Shown here: in pieces, positions 1 to 5,908 of the stretch | How the letters are laid out: each line of letters starts with the position of its first letter | Position numbering within the stretch: position 1 is the first letter of the stretch | Assembly (NCBI GenBank): GCA_040880285.1 | Contig: JBBDIT010000087.1 | Coordinates: 1 to 9,517 of the forward strand | DNA: 9,517 nucleotides | Source of the DNA: JANQJA01 sp040880285 | GTDB taxonomy: Bacteria; Pseudomonadota; Gammaproteobacteria; Pseudomonadales; Azotimanducaceae | Reading direction: 5' to 3' | The notes under the pieces: generated by a model | What the model was told of the DNA's origin: nothing | The model's database searches: none | The model's input: the letters and a program-made list of their open reading frames with translations, nothing else | Position numbers and translations under genes: made by a program

Positions 1-212
1 CCACAGCAATATATCGCGTCTTCCGCGCCAAGACTAGCAAAGCCCCGACAGCCAGGTGTCTGGACCCGAAACTGGATATGCCAGCCCATTCCCGGTACAT
101 TTGAGGAAATAGCAGGATCGAACCGGGCCAGCGGCCCCTGAAACTCATCTATCTAACAATCTTACTATGTCTTCCGAATTGTTTATACGTTGCATGAAGA
201 GGTTATCGCACC

Positions 213-377
213 ATGACTGAACTGTTTGCGTTGCCGGAGAATGCCGTCCGGAACGGAAATGACGAGATCAAACCGTTTGACCAAAAACTGCACGGGATGC
301 GGGCAGACCGTTACAAACGAAGAACGGCTCAATCTCTTGATTTGGAAATAAAAAGAGTACCCGGTCATTATCACTGA
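213..377 (+). CDS. Possible 54-aa hypothetical protein
   Basis: An ATG at 213 opens a 54-codon frame ending at the TGA at 375-377. An AAGAGG at 197-202 lies 10 bases upstream and could serve as a ribosome binding site. The product would be hydrophilic and basic, without a membrane segment or a motif I know. A second + frame (217-351) overlaps it and encodes two CxxC pairs, C-L-R-C and C-T-G-C-G about 20 residues apart, like a small zinc ribbon. That frame has no good start codon near its beginning, only a CTG or TTG, or an internal ATG at 241 or 259 that misses the first pair. Either frame could be the real one, a single-base change could have split a zinc-ribbon gene, or both could be chance. 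No function is assigned. Confidence 0.25.
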   Translation: MTELFALPENAVRNGNDEIKPFDQKLHGMRADRYKRRTAQSLDLEIKRVPGHYH

Positions 378-402
378 CCTGAATTCAGGCTGATTTTATA
401 AT
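374..402 (+). promoter_or_regulatory. Sigma70-type promoter of the acyl-CoA ligase
   Basis: A perfect -10 box TATAAT lies at 397-402 and a partial -35 box CTGACC at 374-379, with a 17-base spacer. Transcription would start near 408-410, giving a leader of about 55 bases before the ATG at 464. The spacer contains most of the palindrome CCTGAATTCAGG (378-389), a likely repressor site. The boxes are seen directly; promoter activity is inferred. Confidence 0.6.
378..389. promoter_or_regulatory. 12-bp palindrome, candidate operator
   Basis: CCTGAATTCAGG is a perfect 12-bp inverted repeat between the -35 and -10 boxes of the ligase promoter. A dimeric repressor bound here would block RNA polymerase. 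The sequence does not match the FadR or PsrA sites as I know them, so the regulator is unknown. It has no loop and no T-tract, so a terminator is unlikely. Confidence 0.4.
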
Positions 403-463
403 CTGCTGGAATTTAGCTATCCTTAGCGCCGTCTTTGGGGTCAGAATTAAAGGAGTCAAGCCC

Positions 464-2107
464 ATGGCTACAATGCAATCTACACCACTGCTCATGTCCA
501 GGATACTCGGACGCGGGGCACTACTGGATCCGAACGAGGAAATTGTCACTCTGCAAGCCAATGGCACCCATCGCCAAACACTGAGGGCAACCTGGGACAG
601 GGCAAACCAGGTCGCTCATGCCCTGGCCGATCATGGCATCAAGGTCGGTGACCGGGTTGCCAGTTTTATGTGGAACAATTACCGCCATCTGGAACTGTAT
701 CAGGCGATCCCGTCAATGGGCGCAGTTCTACATACATTGAACATCAGGCTCTCGCCCACGGACCTTGAATACATCATCAATCATGCCGAAGATCGGGTGA
801 TTTTCGCCGACGAAGACTTACTGCCGTTACTGGAACCGCTCATCGACAAGATTCCATCGGTTGAACTACTGGTGATATGCCGCCATGGCGAAGGCGGCGA
901 AACGACATTTGGCACGACTGTCGATTATGAAGACTTTATCAATGGCAAACCGGCAGAGTACGAGTGGCCCTGGATCGATGAGAACTCACCTATGGGGCTG
1001 TGCTATACCAGCGGCACCACCGGCAAACCCAAAGGTGTAATGTATACCAATCGTTCAACTTACCTGCACACGGTCACTCAGGCGATGACGGACGCCATGG
1101 GACTCACGGCACTGGATTCAGTGTGCGGTATCGTTCCTATGTTCCACGCCATGGGCTGGGGCCTGCCCTATTCCGCCTCCATGCTCGGCTGCAAGCAGGT
1201 CATGCCACATAAATACATGACGCCTGACAAGCTGATCCAACTCATGTCAGACGAGGAAGTGACTATTTCCGCCGGCGTGCCCACGATCTGGCAAGGTATC
1301 AAGCAGATACTCGAAGCCGATGACAGCAAATACGACTTGAGTAACCTCTCGCGGCTGACCTGTGGCGGTTCTGCGCCTCCTGTATCAATGATGCGTTGGT
1401 ACTGGGAAACCTATGGCATTGAAATGGTCCAGGGCTGGGGAATGACCGAAACCAATCCACTCGGCACGCTATCACGCAAGGTTGCCAAACGTTCGCATCT
1501 CAAATTGACCGAAGACCAGCAGTTTGAAAACGTCGCCAAAGCCGGCCTCCTGATGCCTGGCCTTGAAATTGAGATTGTCGATGAGAAGTGGAATCCTGTA
1601 CCCCATGATGGTGAATCGGTGGGCGAACTTTTAATTCGCGGGCCCTGGATCGCTGCCGAGTACTACAATGATCCACAGCCCGAAAAGTTTCATGATGGCT
1701 GGTTGGTCACAGGTGACGTTGCCAAGATCGACGCCGAACAGTACCTGATGATTGCGGATCGCTCCAAGGACCTCATCAAATCCGGCGGCGAGTGGATCTC
1801 ATCGGTTGACCTTGAAAACCATATCGTTTCTTTACCCGACGTTAAACAGGCCGCTGTCGTGGCACAGCCGCATCCCAAATGGGATGAACGCCCCGTGGCC
1901 CTGGTAGTCGTGGCGGAAGGTTCCAATGTCACCCGGGAATTGATCATGGAGCATTGCGCCTCCATGTTCGCGAAATGGCAACTGCCGGATGACGTGATTT
2001 TCGTCAACGAAATTCCGTTAACTTCTACCGGCAAGATTGACAAGAAGAAAATACGTGCAGACCTGGAACAGCAGCGCTACAAGCTGCCTGACCTTCGTAC
2101 TGCCTGA
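464..2107 (+). CDS. AMP-forming acyl-CoA ligase (AlkK/DmdB/FadD-like fatty-acid CoA ligase)
   Basis: This 547-aa ANL-superfamily enzyme would activate a carboxylic acid, probably a medium- or long-chain fatty acid, to its CoA thioester through an acyl-adenylate in the cytoplasm. The phosphate-binding loop YTSGTTGKPKGV is at residues 181-192, the adenine motif GWGMTE at 324-329, and the ribose-binding Asp in TGD at 418. The hinge motif DRSKDLIKSGGEW is at 432-444 and the catalytic C-terminal Lys is K524 in STGK. GGEWISS and the N-terminal pattern with WNN..HLE resemble medium-chain ligases (AlkK) and the methylmercaptopropionate-CoA ligase DmdB; substrate cannot be separated from these by eye. 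The start is supported by AAAGGAG at 449-455, eight bases upstream. The gene appears complete and monocistronic, between a strong promoter and a hairpin at 2122-2153. It converges on the GMC dehydrogenase gene. Confidence 0.93.
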   Translation: MATMQSTPLLMSRILGRGALLDPNEEIVTLQANGTHRQTLRATWDRANQVAHALADHGIKVGDRVASFMWNNYRHLELYQAIPSMGAVLHTLNIRLSPTDLEYIINHAEDRVIFADEDLLPLLEPLIDKIPSVELLVICRHGEGGETTFGTTVDYEDFINGKPAEYEWPWIDENSPMGLCYTSGTTGKPKGVMYTNRSTYLHTVTQAMTDAMGLTALDSVCGIVPMFHAMGWGLPYSASMLGCKQVMPHKYMTPDKLIQLMSDEEVTISAGVPTIWQGIKQILEADDSKYDLSNLSRLTCGGSAPPVSMMRWYWETYGIEMVQGWGMTETNPLGTLSRKVAKRSHLKLTEDQQFENVAKAGLLMPGLEIEIVDEKWNPVPHDGESVGELLIRGPWIAAEYYNDPQPEKFHDGWLVTGDVAKIDAEQYLMIADRSKDLIKSGGEWISSVDLENHIVSLPDVKQAAVVAQPHPKWDERPVALVVVAEGSNVTRELIMEHCASMFAKWQLPDDVIFVNEIPLTSTGKIDKKKIRADLEQQRYKLPDLRTA

Positions 2108-2121
2108 CGGACTTTTGCCTT

Positions 2122-2153
2122 GCCTTGCATTGCACCTCACTGCAATGCAAGGC
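2122..2153. terminator. Strong hairpin between convergent genes
   Basis: A 13-bp perfect stem (2122-2134 with 2141-2153) closes a six-base loop (CCTCAC). It sits 14 bases after the ligase stop and 15 bases beyond the GMC dehydrogenase stop, so it could end transcription from both sides. No T-tract follows on either strand, so it is not a textbook intrinsic terminator. It may act with Rho or protect the 3' ends. Confidence 0.5.
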
Positions 2154-2168
2154 GCAACTTGACCCGAT

Positions 2169-3770
2169 TCACGCCTGACCGGATGGTGCGTCGGCCAGAA
2201 TCATGTCAGCTGCTTTTTCTGCAATCATGATTGTGGGGGCGTTGGTGTTACCACCCACCAGTGTCGGCATCACCGAGGCATCGACAACCCGCAGATTATT
2301 GATGCCGCGTACCCTGAGCCTTGCATCTACTACCGCCATGTCATCATGGCCCATTTTGCAGGTACCCACCGGGTGGTAGATCGTCTCCGCCGTATCCCTG
2401 ATAAACTGCTGGATTGACTCATCACTGGTGGCATCACGACTGGCTTCAAATTCCTCGCCAATGATCGGCGCAAACTTGTCTGTCCCGAAGATCCGCCGCG
2501 CAATCTTTACCCCTTCAACCAGCACATCAAGATCACTCTCTACCGACAGGTAATTGGCCTTGATCACCGGATCTGCAAACGGATCGTTCGATGAAAGGAG
2601 GACTTCACCTCTACTTTCTGGCCGGAGCTGACACACATGGATGCACATACCCGGTCCAGGACCGCGCTTTCGTCCATGATCCAGCATAAATACCGGAATG
2701 AAGTGAAGTTGTAGATCCGGCACTTCAAGGTCTGCGCGTGATTTGACGAACGCCCCTGCCTCCAGCGGATTTTCCGTCGCAATACCGTCCTTGAACATCA
2801 GGTATCGCAAGAAAATGAATGGCAATTTCCATGGCTTGATCCTGCCTTCGAGTGTCATATCGGGATCTCTCGAATGATATTGCACAACTACATCAAGATG
2901 GTCTTGCAGGTTCTTTCCTACGCCGGGGAGATGATGGATACACCCGACACCCACGTTCGACAGTGCCTTTTCGTCACCTATACCGGACAGTTGCAATAGT
3001 TGCGGAGACTGCACGGCACCGGCACACAACAAAATTTCTTTGCTGGCAGTCGCGACAAGCTCCTTACCGAGATGTTGGTACTTGATACCCGTCGCGCTCT
3101 TTCGTTCCAGTGACACCTGCATCAAGCGGGCATTGGTCAGCACCGTCAGGTTGTCACGATCAAGCACAGTGGTCAGGTAGGCGCGTGCGGCACTACAGCG
3201 CTGGGTACCTATTTTGGTGAGCTGATAAGGACCGACACCTTCCTGGTCTGCGCCATTGAAGTCCGCATTGTATTGGTAACCGGCTTCAACACCTGCCTCA
3301 ATGAAGAGACTATGGCTCGCAAGACTCGCATTACCGTCTTTCACATTAAGCGGGCCACCGACACCATGGTATTTATCCTCACCACGTTCCTGATTCATGG
3401 AACGTTTAAAGTAAGGCAGGACCTCTTCAAAACTCCAGCCCTCGTTCCCCAGTTGACGCCAGCGATCATAATCCTGCGCGTGCCCCCTGATGTAAACCAT
3501 ACCGTTAATGGAACTCGACCCACCCAGTCCCTTGCCTCTGGGCCAGTAGAGTTCACGGCCACCCAGGGCTTGTTCCGGAGCTGTCTCAAATCCCCAGTTG
3601 TAGGTACGCCCGGAAATGAGCTGACCGACCCCGGCCGGCATGTGGATGAAGGGACTGGTGTCCTTCTTACCAGCTTCAAGCAATAGCACCTTGTTCCGCG
3701 GGTCCGCCGACAATCGATTGGCCAGGACGCACCCGGCTGAACCCGCACCGACTATAATGTAATCGTACAT
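2169..3770 (-). CDS. GMC-family FAD-dependent alcohol dehydrogenase (AlkJ/choline dehydrogenase-like)
   Basis: This 533-aa flavoprotein belongs to the glucose-methanol-choline oxidoreductases and would oxidise a primary alcohol to an aldehyde, passing electrons to the quinone pool or another acceptor. The N-terminal FAD dinucleotide-binding motif GAGSAG is at residues 8-13. GMC signature 1 (RGKGLGGSSSINGMVYIRG) is at 78-96 and signature 2 (GAVQSPQLLQLSGIG) at 251-265. The expected catalytic pair is H466 in YHPVGTCKMG and N510 in GGNTNAPT. The length is typical, and no signal peptide is seen. An AGGG six bases before the ATG supports the start. Relatives include AlkJ, choline dehydrogenase BetA and polyethylene-glycol dehydrogenases. 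No betaine-aldehyde dehydrogenase or betI-like gene is adjacent, so a choline role is less likely than general alcohol oxidation. The gap before it (3771-3846) holds its own putative promoter and repeats. Confidence 0.93.
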   Translation of the reverse strand: MYDYIIVGAGSAGCVLANRLSADPRNKVLLLEAGKKDTSPFIHMPAGVGQLISGRTYNWGFETAPEQALGGRELYWPRGKGLGGSSSINGMVYIRGHAQDYDRWRQLGNEGWSFEEVLPYFKRSMNQERGEDKYHGVGGPLNVKDGNASLASHSLFIEAGVEAGYQYNADFNGADQEGVGPYQLTKIGTQRCSAARAYLTTVLDRDNLTVLTNARLMQVSLERKSATGIKYQHLGKELVATASKEILLCAGAVQSPQLLQLSGIGDEKALSNVGVGCIHHLPGVGKNLQDHLDVVVQYHSRDPDMTLEGRIKPWKLPFIFLRYLMFKDGIATENPLEAGAFVKSRADLEVPDLQLHFIPVFMLDHGRKRGPGPGMCIHVCQLRPESRGEVLLSSNDPFADPVIKANYLSVESDLDVLVEGVKIARRIFGTDKFAPIIGEEFEASRDATSDESIQQFIRDTAETIYHPVGTCKMGHDDMAVVDARLRVRGINNLRVVDASVMPTLVGGNTNAPTIMIAEKAADMILADAPSGQA

Positions 3771-3796
3771 CTCTTACCCTATTGACCAAACGGCCC

Positions 3797-3838
3797 TGAT
3801 TCTACCTGAATCATGCAGCGGGATACGTTCAGGATACG
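3797..3838 (-). promoter_or_regulatory. Putative regulated promoter region of the GMC dehydrogenase
   Basis: On the - strand a TAGAAT -10-like box lies at 3804-3799, with no recognisable -35 box 16-18 bases upstream. Instead, two direct copies of CGTATCC (3838-3832 and 3827-3821) lie there, 11 bp apart start to start, about one helical turn. An inverted repeat TGATTC-N5-GAATCA (3797-3813) overlaps the -10 box. A poor -35 covered by a direct repeat would fit an activator-dependent promoter, but this is inference from pattern alone. Confidence 0.35.
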
Positions 3839-3846
3839 CCAACTGA

Positions 3847-4356
3847 TCAGGTCCTCGGCAACACTTCGTACATCCAGGTATAGCCCTGACTCACCATGTC
3901 AGTCGACGCCGCCTCAAATCCATACTTCCTGCCCAGTTCCTTGAGCACGGGTAAGACCTCAGGTCCATCCAGAATCCTTTCCAGGCGTTGTTCATACAGT
4001 TTGCCATCAATTCGCAGGATGACGCGATTGTCCTCTTGCACATAGTGGGGCCACTGTTTCCATATCTTGCCGTAACCTGTAGTCATATAGCCACTGACGA
4101 TAAACAGTCGGCCGTCATGCACCGCCAGCCAGACGGTTCTCGATGTTGCCGGCGACAGGGTCTGGAATTCGATCGTGTCCCGCTCTTTGATCAGTCCCCA
4201 GCTATCGGGCGTCAGCGCCAATTCTCCGGTTATAAAAGGTCCACCACTTATGATTTCGATCGGGCCATCGTGATACCGCATGCCGATAAAAAATGCGGCA
4301 AGTGCAAGCACTATGGCGCCAAGCAGGATTGCAATCCACTTGAAGAAGGTTTTCAT
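3847..4356 (-). CDS. Membrane-anchored hypothetical protein (169 aa)
   Basis: I do not recognise this gene with confidence. The start at 4356 was chosen over the in-frame ATG at 4395 because AAGGGA (4367-4362) lies five bases upstream and the protein then begins with Met-Lys-Thr and a hydrophobic stretch. Residues 4-24 form one membrane helix or an uncleaved signal anchor; there is no lipobox. The remaining ~140 residues, probably periplasmic, are rich in beta-strand-like segments such as RTVWLAVHDGRLFIVSG and NRVILRIDGKLYEQRL. These faintly recall the FMN-binding split barrel of pyridoxamine-phosphate-oxidase-like proteins. That is a guess from pattern, and no cofactor residues can be named. 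It lies 61 bases after the small membrane protein gene and 76 bases before the GMC dehydrogenase gene, all on the - strand. It may be co-transcribed with the first of these. Confidence 0.75.
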   Translation of the reverse strand: MKTFFKWIAILLGAIVLALAAFFIGMRYHDGPIEIISGGPFITGELALTPDSWGLIKERDTIEFQTLSPATSRTVWLAVHDGRLFIVSGYMTTGYGKIWKQWPHYVQEDNRVILRIDGKLYEQRLERILDGPEVLPVLKELGRKYGFEAASTDMVSQGYTWMYEVLPRT

Positions 4357-4417
4357 ACGAGTCCCTTTTAGTTCATCTCCGCGCAAGATTAGCATCCAGG
4401 TGCCAGATACGCATAAC

Positions 4418-4657
4418 TCAAGTAATTTTCCCCCGCGCTAAACGAAATTTTTTAATTGGAATCAACGCATGGACTAACGCCCGGATTGCGCAGGGATCCG
4501 CGAGATATTCAATAAGGCGAGAGTAAGCTTCAACTTCCGGCCGGCGGTGACCAGCCCGCCTGGTCCAGATGGCTGCAAACCCAATGGTTACGGCGATGAG
4601 CACGCCCATCAAAACCAGTAACAGGTTCGATTCGTTGATCCAATGGTCCATTGGCAT
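4418..4657 (-). CDS. Small single-helix membrane protein (79 aa), unknown function
   Basis: This short protein has a polar N-terminus (MPMDHWINESN) and one hydrophobic helix at about residues 12-30. An arginine-rich stretch (TRRAGHRR) follows, then a basic cytoplasmic tail containing a second amphipathic segment and IPIKKFRLARGK. The charge distribution predicts an outside N-terminus and an inside C-terminus. I recognise no family. There is no clear Shine-Dalgarno sequence before the ATG at 4657 or before the next in-frame ATG (4651), which lowers certainty. The coherent membrane topology and its place just upstream of another anchored protein favour a real gene. It is divergent from tdk across a 70-base gap in which I find no convincing promoter for either gene. 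The pair with the downstream anchored protein suggests a common envelope role, which is inference. Confidence 0.6.
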   Translation of the reverse strand: MPMDHWINESNLLLVLMGVLIAVTIGFAAIWTRRAGHRRPEVEAYSRLIEYLADPCAIRALVHALIPIKKFRLARGKIT

Positions 4658-4727
4658 AGTAAACTATCTATTCAATTCAATGACCAACCCGGACAATTGA
4701 TTCCAGCGTCAGGATAAAGGCATTCAA

Positions 4728-5315
4728 ATGGCCAAGCTGTATTTCTATTACTCTGCGATGAACGCAGGCAAAACAACCACCTTGTTACAATCCAGTTACA
4801 ACTATCACGAACGCGGAATGCGAACCTTGCTTCTGACTCCTCGCATCGATAACAGGTACGATACCGGCCAGATTACCTCGAGAATTGGCCTTTCTGCAGA
4901 CGCTGTTATATTCGGACATGACAACGACTTGTACGAGCTCATCGATGAGACCCACAGACGCACCGAAATTCACTGCGTAATGGTCGATGAGGCCCAGTTT
5001 CTTACGAGGCAGCAGGTATTTCAACTTGGGCTGGTTTGCGACCAGATCCACATTCCGGTTCTGACCTTCGGGATCAGGACAGATTTTCAGGGCGAACCCT
5101 TTGAGGGTAGCAAATACCTCCTTGCGTGGGCTGACAACCTGAAAGAGATCAAGGCGATCTGCAAGTGTGGCCGCAAAGCCACCATGGTCCTGCGGATCGA
5201 CGAGTCAGGCAATGTGGTCCGTGCCGGAGAGCAGGTAGCGATAGGCGGTAATGATCGTTACGTCTCCATGTGCCGGGAACACTTCAATGAGGCATTTTAC
5301 CAAGCCGTCGACTGA
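4728..5315 (+). CDS. tdk: Thymidine kinase
   Basis: Tdk phosphorylates thymidine (and deoxyuridine) to the monophosphate with ATP, the salvage route to dTTP in the cytoplasm. The 195-aa protein matches type II, E. coli-like thymidine kinases end to end. It has a P-loop SAMNAGKT at residues 9-16, a Mg-binding and catalytic VDE at 86-88, and a FLTRQQV segment just after. The YLLAWAD helix is at 130-136, the zinc ligands are C145, C147, C182 and H185, and the nucleoside-binding lasso is IGGNDRYVSMC (172-182). All key residues are present. AAAGG at 4716-4720, seven bases before the ATG, supports the start. The gene is divergent from the small membrane-protein gene and 92 bases upstream of the hydroxylase operon. 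I see no terminator in that gap, so read-through is possible, but the functions are unrelated. Thymidylate feedback regulation is usual for this family. Confidence 0.96.
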   Translation: MAKLYFYYSAMNAGKTTTLLQSSYNYHERGMRTLLLTPRIDNRYDTGQITSRIGLSADAVIFGHDNDLYELIDETHRRTEIHCVMVDEAQFLTRQQVFQLGLVCDQIHIPVLTFGIRTDFQGEPFEGSKYLLAWADNLKEIKAICKCGRKATMVLRIDESGNVVRAGEQVAIGGNDRYVSMCREHFNEAFYQAVD

Positions 5316-5374
5316 TTGACCGGCACTGCCATCAACGACATTGTGGTTGTTACCAGTTCATGATTTTGCATACA

Positions 5375-5393
5375 CTGGGAGTCCCTGTCCCAG
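5375..5393 (+). promoter_or_regulatory. Inverted repeat overlapping the hydroxylase ribosome binding site
   Basis: CTGGGA (5375-5380) and TCCCAG (5388-5393) form a 6-bp perfect inverted repeat around a seven-base loop. Its right arm overlaps the only Shine-Dalgarno-like sequence, AGGTG (5392-5396), upstream of the ATG at 5408. It could be an RNA hairpin that limits translation or a DNA operator. A weak promoter-like pair (TTGTTA at 5347-5352, CATACA at 5369-5374, spacer 16) lies just before it. Confidence 0.3.
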
Positions 5394-5407
5394 GTGCGAC
5401 TGATCCA

Positions 5408-5908
5408 ATGGCGAAATTCAAACTAAAGGTTAATGGCAGCACTTACGATATCGAGGCCGAGCCAGAGATGCCCTTACTCTGGGTTTTACGTGACACTCTT
5501 GGCCTGCGCGGAACCAAGTACGGCTGTGGCATCGCACAATGTGGTGCCTGTACCGTTCATATCAACGGTGAGCCCGTGCAGTCCTGCGTCGTGCCAATTT
5601 CAGGTGTATCGGGCCAGGTTAAAACCATCGAGGGATTGGCCCAGGGCCCGAACCTGCATCCGCTGCAAGCAGCCTGGATCGACCATGATGTGCCCCAGTG
5701 TGGTTACTGCCAGGCTGGCCAGATTATGTCCGCGGCGGCACTGCTGGCGAAAAACCCGGACCCATCTGACAGCGACATCGATCGAGCCCTGGCTGGCAAT
5801 TACTGCCGTTGTGGCACTTACATCCGCATTCGGGCAGCGGTCCACACAGCCGCTACCTATTACAACGCGGCCCTCGACACTACCTCCGAGCCGGAGGCGC
5901 AGGTATGA
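5408..5908 (+). CDS. [2Fe-2S] subunit of a molybdenum hydroxylase (IorA-like)
   Basis: This 166-aa small subunit of the xanthine-oxidase family carries two [2Fe-2S] clusters that take electrons from the molybdenum site of its partner. The plant-ferredoxin-like cluster uses C40, C45, C48 and C60 (YGCGIAQCGACTV then SC). The helical-domain cluster uses C98, C101, C133 and C135 (QCGYCQAG and NYCRCGTY). Its length and motif order match the alpha subunits of isoquinoline 1-oxidoreductase and related aldehyde or nicotinate dehydrogenases. I chose the ATG at 5408 because it begins the conserved domain; an in-frame ATG at 5360 would add 16 unrelated residues. AGGTG lies 11 bases upstream, a loose spacing. 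There is no signal peptide, so export would need to occur with the Tat-bearing partner. The stop overlaps the next start as ATGA, implying translational coupling and a 1:1 complex. Confidence 0.93.
   Translation: MAKFKLKVNGSTYDIEAEPEMPLLWVLRDTLGLRGTKYGCGIAQCGACTVHINGEPVQSCVVPISGVSGQVKTIEGLAQGPNLHPLQAAWIDHDVPQCGYCQAGQIMSAAALLAKNPDPSDSDIDRALAGNYCRCGTYIRIRAAVHTAATYYNAALDTTSEPEAQV

Larger units (their letters stand above)
1..463. other. Left-edge region without a confident gene
   Basis: No confident coding gene is visible here. Three frames are open at the left edge: a + frame from base 1 to the TGA at 139-141, a + frame from base 3 to the TGA ending at 104, and a - frame from an ATG at 148-146 running off the edge. 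They overlap, so at most one is real, and none has a motif I recognise. Positions 213-377 carry a possible 54-codon gene, described separately. The rightmost part (374-463) is the promoter and leader of the acyl-CoA ligase gene. I see no tRNA, no terminator with a T-tract and no repeat array. Confidence 0.6.

Noticed and set aside
110..130. GGTTCGATCC on the - strand, like a tRNA T-arm
   Set aside because: The flanking bases do not form a five-pair T-stem, and no acceptor stem or anticodon arm can be built around it.
385..567. 60-codon open frame on the - strand over the ligase start
   Set aside because: It crosses the ligase promoter and first 35 codons, and has no motif or clear start signal.
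3273..3686. 137-codon open frame on the + strand inside the GMC dehydrogenase gene
   Set aside because: It is a codon-aligned antisense frame across the N-terminal FAD domain, whose GMC signature 1 is intact on the - strand; it has no recognisable features.
2169..3770. Naming the GMC enzyme choline dehydrogenase betA
   Set aside because: The motifs are shared by many GMC enzymes and no betB, betI or choline transporter gene is adjacent, so only the family is called.
4357..4395. Longer N-terminus for the membrane-anchored protein
   Set aside because: The extension contains the ribosome binding site of the ATG at 4356 and would put a charged segment before the signal anchor.
5360..5407. Longer N-terminus for the [2Fe-2S] subunit
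   Set aside because: The 16 extra residues do not fit the family, whose domain begins right after the ATG at 5408.
5809..5904. Longer N-terminus for the molybdopterin subunit
   Set aside because: It would overlap the cysteine-coding end of the small subunit by about 100 bases and push the Tat motif far from the N-terminus; GGAGG supports 5905.
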